Source: an uncultured bacterium (lineage in GTDB: Bacteria > Bacillota > Clostridia > Lachnospirales > Lachnospiraceae). Taken from it: a DNA stretch of 8,923 nucleotides. Below the pieces are notes generated by a model, which did no database searches, was not told where the DNA came from, and saw only the letters and a list, made by a program, of their open reading frames with translations. The position numbers and the translations under genes were made by a program. Where the stretch lies: the NCBI GenBank assembly GCA_946543095.1, contig CAMNLO010000049.1, positions 1 through 8,923 of the forward strand, written 5' to 3'. Positions 1 to 6,596 of this stretch are shown here, one piece after another. How positions within the stretch are numbered: position 1 is the first letter of the stretch; each line of letters starts with the position of its first letter.

Positions 1-2441
1 CAGATCCGGATGATAAACTCCGTGCCGTTTCCGGGAGAGGTCTCCACTTCGATGGTGCCCCCCATGAGGTCGATGAGGCTCTTGGTGATGGCCATTCCGA
101 GGCCTGTCCCCTGGATTCCGCTGACCGTGGAATTCTGCTCTCTCTCGAAGGCTTCGAAGACCTTCTCCGCAAACTCCTTGCTCATGCCGATGCCGCTGTC
201 CTTGACCCGCAGTTCAAAGCTTCCGAAGCCTTCCCGCTCCTCATTAAGCTGGATCAGGACCACCTGCACGCTTCCCCCCTCCGGAGTGAATTTATAAGCA
301 TTGCTCAGAAGATTTAATAACACCCGGTTTAATCTGTTCTTGTCGCACAGGACCCTGCTGTTGCTCACCCTGCCTGTGTCCAAAGTGAAATCGATGTTCT
401 TTTCCCGCATCTGGGTGGAAAACATGTCCTCCACCTCCAGAAGGGTCTGCCTTAAATCCACCGCCACAGGCTCCAGGTTCATCTTGCCGCTCTCGATCCG
501 GCTCATTTCCAGCACGTCGTTGATCAGGGCCAGAAGATGATGGGAGGAGGTCCTGATCTTGCCCAGATATTCCCTGATCTGGGGCAGGTCATTGCCCTCC
601 CGCTCTGCCAGGGTGATATAGCCGATGATGGCATTCATGGGAGTCCGGATATCATGGGACATATTGGAAAGGAACACGGTCTTCGCCTTATTGCTCTCCT
701 CCGCCTTTGCCTTCTCCACCTCCATCTGCTTCTCACGCCCCGCCATGATCTTGTAGATGCTGAACATAATGGACAAAGACACCACGATCAGCCCCATCTG
801 GATTATGCTGTTTCTGGCCTGGAACCTGTTGGCAAGATGGATCTGCCTTTCCAGATAGTTTTCCGTGTCCGCAATGACCAGAGGGTCGTTATTGGGATGT
901 CTCTCCTCGTAATACCTGCTGATATTCTCCACGATGGTCTCCGTCATGTCGTCCGTCGCCTGGCGCAGCCACATAAGGGAGGTGAAAAAGATCAAAAACA
1001 GAAGGCCGATCCACACCACGGTGGACTTTCCGAAGCGTCTTTCCTTATCCCGGCTGAAGACCAGGCGGAAAAAAAAGAAGCCCAGGATGGACCAGGTGGC
1101 CAGGATCAGATAGGATTCCGTGGACAGGGCTCCTGCGGAAAAGGCCATGAAATAGAAGAAAAAGCCCACGGAGACAATAAGCCCCAGGATCCCGGTGAAC
1201 CGGATCAGCTGCTCCTTCTTCGGGTCCGCCGTCTTGTAGGCCGCCGCGGAAGTGTAGCCGTAGGCGATGGTGGCGCCGATGGTGGTCACATCCACGACCC
1301 AGCCGATGGCGGTACGCCCCAGAAAGGGGATCAGCACGGAAACGCCCATCAGGAACACAAAGGCATTGCCGGGAGCCCCGTCCCGGTTCAGCCTGCCAAA
1401 CCAGGGGGGCAGGATCCTCTCCTTTGCCATGGCGTACAGGAGCCTGCCGGCAGCGATGTAATTACCCACAAGGCCCGTGACGATGGCGGCCAGCGTCGTA
1501 ATGCACAGGAGCGCCACTCCCGCCTGCCCCAGGGCCACGCTGGAGGCGTAGAACACCGGAAGCCCCGCAAGGCCCTCAAGCCCGGAAAGATCCGCAATAT
1601 ACTCTACCCAGGTGGCATAGCCTTCCGGCCGGATGGAGGCAGCGATGATGGTCAGGAAGGTGTAGGCAAGCATTCCCGTGACCAGAGCGATGGTCATGGG
1701 CCAGAACGCATTCTTTACGGGAAACCGGAATTCCTCCGTGGAATGGGAGACGGATTCAAAGCCCACGAACGCCCAGGGCGCCAGGGCAACGATATGAAAG
1801 ATCTGTAACGCAGGTTCTCCCTCCGGGGCATAGGGCGGGGTAAAGATCGAAGCGGCCCCGGGGGTTATCTTCATCACCGCGAAAAAACCCGTCAGGATCC
1901 CCCCGAAGAGGATCAGGGCCATCACGGTCTGCAGAATGGCGGAAAGTCGTTTTCCATAGACGCAGCACAGCCCCAGCACCACAATGGCCATGACGGAAAG
2001 AAGCATCTCCCCGAAAAAGATATCATATCCCAGCACCCGGTAGTGGAAGCCGAACTGGAACATGTCCCCCAGCAGGTTTCTGCCGATGAGGGCCAGGGCC
2101 GTGGCGTTGGCCCAGACAATGGCGATATACACCAGCACAAGAAACCAGGAGCTTAAGAAGCCGTGGTCATAGCCGAAGGCCTTAATGGTGTAGGTCATGG
2201 TGCCCCCGGCATCCGGGTAGGCCTTCATCAGATAATGGTAGTTTACGCCGATGATGAACATCACCACTGCGCCGATCAGGATCCCGAGGCTGGTGCCCCA
2301 AGGCCCCGCAATGGGAAGAAATGTGGTCCCGGGCATGACGAAAGCCCCCCAGCCCACTGCGCAGCCGAAGGATAATGCCCAGACAGACAGATAATTCAGA
2401 TAGGGAGTTAATCCGGTTTGCCGTTCCTCTTCACGATTCAA
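1..2441 (-). CDS. APC-type amino acid permease fused to sensor histidine kinase (3' end cut by window)
   Basis: I translated this by hand: 813 codons are open with no stop from a TTG start at 2441 to the window edge. Residues about 14-466 form an APC-superfamily transporter of about 12 helices. TM1 carries the unwound motif GCAVGWGAFVMPG (26-38), and TM6 carries APWAFVGFES (221-230), followed by STEE. A 13th helix (about 475-491), a roughly 52-residue outside loop (492-545) and a 14th helix (546-566) lead into a charged linker rich in E, K and A. The HisKA H-box FLSNMSHDIRTPMN has its phospho-accepting histidine at 596. The HATPase_c domain shows the N-box (N714), G1 DSGIGM (D748) and G2 GTGLGM (778-783). 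It is probably a membrane sensor kinase whose input domain is a permease-like fold; whether it transports is unknown. The TTG start is supported by GGAGG 6 nt upstream, by an in-frame TGA just before it, and because the next Met lies inside TM1. The last visible bases are TG, so the protein may stop there or continue, for example into a receiver domain. Confidence 0.9.
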   Translation of the reverse strand, partial: MNREEERQTGLTPYLNYLSVWALSFGCAVGWGAFVMPGTTFLPIAGPWGTSLGILIGAVVMFIIGVNYHYLMKAYPDAGGTMTYTIKAFGYDHGFLSSWFLVLVYIAIVWANATALALIGRNLLGDMFQFGFHYRVLGYDIFFGEMLLSVMAIVVLGLCCVYGKRLSAILQTVMALILFGGILTGFFAVMKITPGAASIFTPPYAPEGEPALQIFHIVALAPWAFVGFESVSHSTEEFRFPVKNAFWPMTIALVTGMLAYTFLTIIAASIRPEGYATWVEYIADLSGLEGLAGLPVFYASSVALGQAGVALLCITTLAAIVTGLVGNYIAAGRLLYAMAKERILPPWFGRLNRDGAPGNAFVFLMGVSVLIPFLGRTAIGWVVDVTTIGATIAYGYTSAAAYKTADPKKEQLIRFTGILGLIVSVGFFFYFMAFSAGALSTESYLILATWSILGFFFFRLVFSRDKERRFGKSTVVWIGLLFLIFFTSLMWLRQATDDMTETIVENISRYYEERHPNNDPLVIADTENYLERQIHLANRFQARNSIIQMGLIVVSLSIMFSIYKIMAGREKQMEVEKAKAEESNKAKTVFLSNMSHDIRTPMNAIIGYITLAEREGNDLPQIREYLGKIRTSSHHLLALINDVLEMSRIESGKMNLEPVAVDLRQTLLEVEDMFSTQMREKNIDFTLDTGRVSNSRVLCDKNRLNRVLLNLLSNAYKFTPEGGSVQVVLIQLNEEREGFGSFELRVKDSGIGMSKEFAEKVFEAFEREQNSTVSGIQGTGLGMAITKSLIDLMGGTIEVETSPGNGTEFIIRI

Positions 2442-2464
2442 TGCCTGCCTCCGTATTCGTTCAT
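2438..2464 (-). other. Possible 8-codon coupling mini-ORF between two genes
   Basis: An ATG at 2464 overlaps the TGA of the 119-residue gene (ATGA). It reads eight codons (MNEYGGRH) through the downstream Shine-Dalgarno sequence, and its own TGA overlaps the TTG start of the permease-kinase (CATTGA). A GGGG run lies about 5 nt before the ATG. The stop-start chaining could carry ribosomes from one gene to the next across the ribosome binding site. It may equally be chance, since a frame this short is expected often. No function is claimed for the peptide. Confidence 0.2.
2448..2452 (-). promoter_or_regulatory. Shine-Dalgarno GGAGG for the TTG-started permease-kinase
   Basis: On the minus strand GGAGG is followed by a 6-nt spacer and TTG at 2441-2439. 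It decides the start of the downstream fusion gene: upstream in that frame there is only a short run back to TGA, with no ATG or GTG. It lies in the 19-bp gap after the 119-residue gene, which supports co-transcription. Confidence 0.8.
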
Positions 2465-2820
2465 ATCAGCCCCTGTTCCTTCAGGGAATCAATATACGAC
2501 TGGGCCTGGGTGGGGAGAAAGATATCATGCTCCGACACATATTTTCCCCATTCATCCTCAGTCAGTCGCTGCTTTCCTTCATAATCCTCCGCAGACCAGA
2601 AGGTACTGCCCTCCTGATGACCCCCCGCTCCTTCATCGTCGGGATCTGATGCCCCCACCAGCTGATGGTGCTTTCCCTGCTCATAGAGCTCGGCCTGGAG
2701 CCTGTACCATTTCGGCACCTCATCCGAATAGCCTCCTGACCCGGGATTTCCCACCGCTTTATTATTTCCCAGCCGATACTGATAGCTTTTGATGATCTTC
2801 GGGATCTTTGCTTTTTTCAT
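2461..2820 (-). CDS. Small soluble protein of unknown function (119 aa), coupled to the ABC exporter
   Basis: I do not recognise this 119-residue protein. Its start overlaps the stop of the ABC gene upstream (ATGA, 4 nt), and it has a strong site, AGGAG with a 5-nt spacer, so it is very likely translated and coupled to the exporter. The N-terminus is basic (MKKAKIPKIIK). The middle (about 56-73) is rich in Gly, Asp and Glu, and the rest is charged and aromatic, with Trp at 38, 75 and 91. No signal peptide, membrane helix or cysteine is visible, so it should be cytoplasmic. The C-terminal half (about 86-119) looks helical. Its position between the exporter and the permease-kinase suggests an accessory or regulatory role for one of them, which is inference from context only. 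The 5' part is somewhat more AT-rich than its neighbours. Confidence 0.8.
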   Translation of the reverse strand: MKKAKIPKIIKSYQYRLGNNKAVGNPGSGGYSDEVPKWYRLQAELYEQGKHHQLVGASDPDDEGAGGHQEGSTFWSAEDYEGKQRLTEDEWGKYVSEHDIFLPTQAQSYIDSLKEQGLI

Positions 2821-4781
2821 CCGTTCTCCTCTCCCCCTGACGCCTGATTGCCGGTATACAGCTGATAATACCGTCCTTTTATCGCCATCAGCTCCTCATG
2901 GTTCCCCTTCTCCAGGATCCTCCCCTCATGGAGCACCACAATGAGATCGCTGTTCTGGATCGTGGAAAGGCGGTGGGCGATGACAAAGGTGGTGCGTCCC
3001 CGCATCAGATTGTCCATGCCCTCCTGCACGATCTTCTCCGTCATGGTGTCGATGGAGGAGGTGGCCTCATCCAGCACCAATACCGGCGGGTTCGCCACTG
3101 TGGCCCTGGCAATGGAAAGCAGCTGTCTCTGCCCCTGGGAGAGACTTCCTCCGTCCCCGGTCAGCAGCGTGTCATACCCCTCGGGAAGCCTGCGGATAAA
3201 GCCGTCTGCGTTGGCACGCTTCGCCGCTTCGATCACCTCTTCATCCGTGGCGTCAAGACGCCCGTAGCGGATGTTGTCCCGGACGCTGCCGGTAAACAGA
3301 TGGGTGTCCTGCAGCACCATGCCCAAAGACCTTCTCAGATCCGTTTTTTTGATCTTGTTGATATTGATATCGTCGTAGCGGATCTTGCCGTCCTGGATAT
3401 CGTAGAACCGGTTCAGCAGATTGGTGATGGTGGTCTTGCCGGCTCCGGTGGAGCCCACAAAGGCGATCTTCTGGCCGGGCTTTGCGTACAGCCTGATATC
3501 GTGGAGCACCAGCTTGTCCTCCACATAGCCGAAATCCACCCCGTCCAGAGTCACCTTGCCGAGAAGGGGCTTGTAGTCCGTGGTGTCCGTGTCCTTGTGA
3601 TAATGCTTCCAGGCCCATTCCCCGGTGCGGTGCGAGGTCTCCCGCAGAGTCCCGTCAGGCTGCCTTTCCGCGTTCACCAGCATCACATAGCCCTCATCCT
3701 TCTCCGGCTCCTCATCCAGCAGGGCAAAGATCCTCTCCGCCCCTGCCATGGCCATGATAATGGAATTGAACTGGGAGCTGATCTGCCCCAGGGGACGGTT
3801 GAAATTCTTGTTGAAGGTCAGAAAGCTGGCCAGCCGGCCGATGGTGAGACTGCCGATATGGTGGACGGTCAAGATCCCTCCTATAATGGCACAGATCACG
3901 TAGCTGACATTCCCCAGCTGGGCCGTCACCGGCATCACGATATTGGCGAAACGGTTCGCCTGAAAGGCCGCGTCGCAAAGCTCCTCGTTCAGGTCCTTAA
4001 ACCGGGCCAGGCTCTTTTCCTCATGGCTGAAAACCTTCACCACCTTCTGCCCGGACATCATTTCCTCGATATAGCCGTTCACAGCCCCCAAAGACTCCTG
4101 CTGCTTCCGGAAATAGGCGGAACTCTTCCCCATGAGGATCCTTGTGCACAGCAGCATCACCACTACCATGCCGATACTGACTGCCGTCAGGATGATGCTC
4201 ATGCCAAACATCCCCAACAGCACGGATACGATGGTGATCATGCTTTCCAGAAGAGAGGGGAGCGCCTGGGAGATCATCTGCCTGAGGGCGTCCACGTCAT
4301 TCGTGTAGACGGACATGATATCCCCGTGGGAATGGGTGTCGAAATAGCGGATGGGGAGGCGCTCCATGTGGGTAAACAGCCTTTTGCGCAGGCCCATCAG
4401 GGCCCCCTGCCCCACATACACCATGGTCCTGGCATAGCCGAAGGCGCAGGCTGCTCCCAGAAGATAGATCAGGGCCATCCTCAGGATCGCCCCGGTCAGG
4501 GGGCCGAAATCCGCTTCCTTCCCGGAGAGCGCCATGGGGGTGATATAGTCGTCGATCAGGGTCTGGAGAAACAGGGTCCCCCGGACATTTGCCAGAACGC
4601 TTCCCACGATCAGCAGGCCCACGATAAAAAGCTGGGGCAGATAATCCCGAAACACCTCCGACAAAAGCCTTGCTACCACCTTCCCGGGATCCTTCAGCTT
4701 CGGAGGCTTCGCAAATTTTCCCGCGCCGCCCCCGGGCCCCCGGACTTCATGAACTTTTTCTTTCTGCCTGTTCTCCATCAT
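2817..4781 (-). CDS. ABC exporter half-transporter, catalytically complete subunit (TM288/BmrD-like)
   Basis: This 654-residue protein has a membrane domain fused to an ATPase domain. A Gly/Lys-rich N-terminal extension (about 1-45) precedes six membrane helices (about 47-325). A roughly 35-residue insert lies between the membrane and ATPase domains (within about 355-415, with RTGEWAWKH). Walker A is GSTGAGKTT (K449), the Q-loop VLQDTHLF, Walker B VLVLDEATSS with catalytic E572, and the H-loop IAHR has H603. The signature is LSQGQ (547-551) instead of LSGGQ. This is the expected pattern for the subunit that supplies Walker A/B to the active ATP site of a heterodimeric exporter. The partner is encoded 74 bp upstream. 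The likely role is ATP-driven export of a drug, lipid or peptide across the inner membrane; the substrate cannot be read from sequence. Two ATGs occur at 4781 and 4778; GAGAGAG is 1 nt from the first and 4 nt from the second, so the second may be used. Confidence 0.95.
   Translation of the reverse strand: MMENRQKEKVHEVRGPGGGAGKFAKPPKLKDPGKVVARLLSEVFRDYLPQLFIVGLLIVGSVLANVRGTLFLQTLIDDYITPMALSGKEADFGPLTGAILRMALIYLLGAACAFGYARTMVYVGQGALMGLRKRLFTHMERLPIRYFDTHSHGDIMSVYTNDVDALRQMISQALPSLLESMITIVSVLLGMFGMSIILTAVSIGMVVVMLLCTRILMGKSSAYFRKQQESLGAVNGYIEEMMSGQKVVKVFSHEEKSLARFKDLNEELCDAAFQANRFANIVMPVTAQLGNVSYVICAIIGGILTVHHIGSLTIGRLASFLTFNKNFNRPLGQISSQFNSIIMAMAGAERIFALLDEEPEKDEGYVMLVNAERQPDGTLRETSHRTGEWAWKHYHKDTDTTDYKPLLGKVTLDGVDFGYVEDKLVLHDIRLYAKPGQKIAFVGSTGAGKTTITNLLNRFYDIQDGKIRYDDININKIKKTDLRRSLGMVLQDTHLFTGSVRDNIRYGRLDATDEEVIEAAKRANADGFIRRLPEGYDTLLTGDGGSLSQGQRQLLSIARATVANPPVLVLDEATSSIDTMTEKIVQEGMDNLMRGRTTFVIAHRLSTIQNSDLIVVLHEGRILEKGNHEELMAIKGRYYQLYTGNQASGGEENG
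2826..2832 (-). promoter_or_regulatory. Shine-Dalgarno AGAGGAG for the 119-aa gene
   Basis: On the minus strand AGAGGAG lies inside the last codons of the upstream ABC gene, followed by a 5-nt spacer (AACGG) and ATG at 2820. It supports independent initiation as well as coupling through the ATGA overlap, and it is the main reason to accept this short unrecognised gene as real. Confidence 0.75.
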
Positions 4782-4782
4782 A

Positions 4783-4789
4783 CTCTCTC
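4783..4789 (-). promoter_or_regulatory. Purine-rich ribosome binding site before tandem ATGs
   Basis: On the minus strand GAGAGAG is followed by T, then ATGATG. The 1-nt gap to the first ATG (4781) is too short for normal initiation and the 4-nt gap to the second (4778) is more workable, so the mature start may be one residue later. An in-frame TGA at 4790-4788 excludes any longer N-terminus. Confidence 0.5.
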
Positions 4790-4810
4790 ATTTGATAATA
4801 CGGGGCTCAA

Positions 4811-4855
4811 GGTCGTAAATCGATTGATGCACACATGATCGATGACTGTTCGACC
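4811..4855 (-). repeat. Nested inverted repeat in the gap between the two ABC genes
   Basis: The outer arms are GGTCG and CGACC (4811-4815 and 4851-4855). The inner arms are ATCGAT at 4819-4824 and 4838-4843, then a 3-bp ATG/CAT step closing a TGTG loop. As RNA this could fold into a two-tier hairpin with a small internal loop and a bulge. It begins at the first base after the TAG of the upstream ABC gene and ends about 21 nt before the ribosome binding site of the next. No T-tract follows, so it is not a typical intrinsic terminator. It could affect mRNA processing or stability between the subunits, or be a protein-binding dyad. The rest of the gap (4782-4810) holds only the ribosome binding site. 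Confidence 0.55.
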
Positions 4856-6592
4856 CTAATTATCAAAGTCTTTATTCCCGCCGCTTTGCAGCTCGTAGAT
4901 CTGTCTGTACACCCGGTTGGATCCGAGCAGCTCCTCATGGGTGCCGATGCCTCCCACGGTCCCGTCATCCATCACCAGGATCCTGTCCGCATTCATCACA
5001 CTGGCGATCCGCTGGGCGATGATCAGCTTTGTGGTCTCCGGCAGCTCCTCCGCAAAGGCCTTCCTTATCTTCGCGTCCGTGGCGGTGTCCACAGCGCTGG
5101 TGGAATCATCCAGGATCAGGATCTTCGGCTTTTTCAAAAGAGCCCTGGCGATGCACAGCCTCTGCCTCTGTCCTCCGGAGAAATTGGCCGCACCCTGCTC
5201 CACCCTGGCCTCATACCCTTCCGGCAGCTTCTCGATAAATTCATCGGCGCAGGCAAGCCTGCAGGCTCTTTTACAGTCCTCCGGGGAGGCGTTTTCATCG
5301 CCCCATCTTAAATTTTCCAGGATGGTGCCGGAAAACAGCACATTCTTCTGCAGCACCACGCTCACATTGTCCCTGAGGGTCTTCAGGTCGTAGCTTCTCA
5401 CATCCTTCCCCCCCACCAGGACTCTTCCCTCGTCCGCGTCGTAGAGGCGGCTGATGAGGCTCACCAAAGTGGATTTCGCGCTGCCCGTGCCGCCGATGAT
5501 GCCGATGGTCTCGCCGGAGCGGATGGAAAGGTCGATATGGGAAAGCACCGGCCGCTCGGCGCTTTTATGATAGCGGAAGGAAACATCCTCGAAGCAGATC
5601 CCGCCGTCAGCCACATCAAAGCAGGGCTCAGGAGGGTTCTTCAGGGTGGGCTCCTCCTTCAGCACCTCGCTGATGCGCTCCGCGCTGGCAGAGCTCATGG
5701 TGAGCATCACGAAGATCAAAGACAGGATCATCAGACTCATGAGTATATTCATGCAGTAGGTCAGGAGGCTCATGAGCTCCCCTGTGGTGAGGACATCCTG
5801 GACAATGAGCTTTGCCCCGAGATAGGAGATGCCGAGAATGCAGGAGTACACCGTGATCTGCATCAGGGGCATATTCAGCACCACCAGATTCTCCGCCCGC
5901 ACAAACATCCTGTAGATATTCTCCGCAGCCTTCCCGAAGCGGCCGATCTCGTAGTCCTCCCTCACATAGGCCTTCACCACCCGGATCCCGGTCACATTCT
6001 CCTGCACCGAGGCATTCAGCTCATCGTATTTCCGGAAGACCTCTTTAAAATAACGCATGGCATGGGACACGATCCAGGCAATGCAGAGCCCCAGAAAGAA
6101 CACTGCCCCCAGATAGATCATGGAGATCCTGGCATTGATGGAAAAGGCCATGCACATGGCGATGATCAGCATGAAGGGAGAGCGGATGCACATCCTGAGG
6201 ATCATCTGATATGCGTTCTGAAGATTCGTCACATCCGTGGTCAGCCTTGTGATCAGACCCGCTGTGGAGAAATGATCGATATTGGCAAAGGAGAAAGCCT
6301 GTATCTTCTCAAACATACCGTAACGGACATTCTTTGAAAAGCCCGCGGAGGCCTTTGCCGCAAAGTGTCCGCTTAAAATGCCGAAGGTCAGGCCCATGAT
6401 CGCGCAGAAAAGCATCATCAGGCCCACCCTGAGGATCACCTGCATATCCCCCTTCTGGATGCCCTCGTCCACAATGGTGGCCATCAGAAGGGGAACGATC
6501 ATCTCCATCAGCACCTCACCCAGCATGCATAACGGAGATAACACGGAAGGGAGCTTATACTCCCCCACATATTTCGATAAAGTTGAAATCAT
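4856..6592 (-). CDS. ABC exporter half-transporter, degenerate-site subunit (TM287/BmrC-like)
   Basis: This 578-residue protein has six membrane helices (about 15-300) followed by an ATPase domain. Walker A is GGTGSAKST (K373), with Ala at 372 where the consensus has Gly. The Q-loop is VVLQKNVLF and the signature is intact, FSGGQ (471-475). Walker B reads ILILDDSTSA, so the catalytic glutamate is Asp496, and the switch histidine is Gln527 (IAQR). Asp plus Gln at these two places is the known degenerate-site pattern of heterodimeric exporters (as in TAP1), and it complements the LSQGQ signature of the partner encoded next. The two should form one inner-membrane exporter with a single fully active ATP site. 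The ATG at 6592 lies 4 bp after the kinase stop, with only a weak GGGG site, so translation is probably coupled. No in-frame ATG, GTG or TTG was seen in the nine codons before it. The substrate is unknown; multidrug or peptide export are family precedents. Confidence 0.95.
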   Translation of the reverse strand: MISTLSKYVGEYKLPSVLSPLCMLGEVLMEMIVPLLMATIVDEGIQKGDMQVILRVGLMMLFCAIMGLTFGILSGHFAAKASAGFSKNVRYGMFEKIQAFSFANIDHFSTAGLITRLTTDVTNLQNAYQMILRMCIRSPFMLIIAMCMAFSINARISMIYLGAVFFLGLCIAWIVSHAMRYFKEVFRKYDELNASVQENVTGIRVVKAYVREDYEIGRFGKAAENIYRMFVRAENLVVLNMPLMQITVYSCILGISYLGAKLIVQDVLTTGELMSLLTYCMNILMSLMILSLIFVMLTMSSASAERISEVLKEEPTLKNPPEPCFDVADGGICFEDVSFRYHKSAERPVLSHIDLSIRSGETIGIIGGTGSAKSTLVSLISRLYDADEGRVLVGGKDVRSYDLKTLRDNVSVVLQKNVLFSGTILENLRWGDENASPEDCKRACRLACADEFIEKLPEGYEARVEQGAANFSGGQRQRLCIARALLKKPKILILDDSTSAVDTATDAKIRKAFAEELPETTKLIIAQRIASVMNADRILVMDDGTVGGIGTHEELLGSNRVYRQIYELQSGGNKDFDN

Positions 6593-6596
6593 CCCA

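Noticed and set aside
537..1808. A 423-codon open frame on the plus strand opposite the permease domain
   Set aside because: It lies entirely within the permease-kinase gene on the other strand. Its product is low-complexity and hydrophilic, with repeated His/Gly/Gln/Asp and no recognisable motif.
1388..2140. Short minus-strand frames (about 70 codons each) inside the permease-kinase
   Set aside because: They are out of frame with the continuous 813-codon reading, which explains the region completely with helices and family motifs in the right order.
4795..4800. TATTAT on the minus strand as a promoter -10 box for the second ABC gene
   Set aside because: The matching -35 region (about TCGATT at 17-nt spacing) is poor, and a start 7 nt downstream would fall almost at the ATG and remove the ribosome binding site.
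2898..4838. A 646-codon open frame on the plus strand opposite the second ABC gene
   Set aside because: It is an antisense shadow of a clear ABC transporter. The translation is rich in His, Gly, Asp and Gln without any domain, and there is no supporting ribosome binding site. Long antisense frames are common in GC-rich coding DNA.
4811..4855. Intrinsic terminator between the ABC genes
   Set aside because: The hairpin is interrupted, not especially GC-rich, and no T-tract follows on the transcribed strand. The two genes also encode partner subunits expected to be co-expressed.
5537..6337. A 266-codon plus-strand frame opposite the first ABC gene
   Set aside because: It is an antisense shadow: His-rich, without motifs, over a transporter with all ATPase motifs intact.
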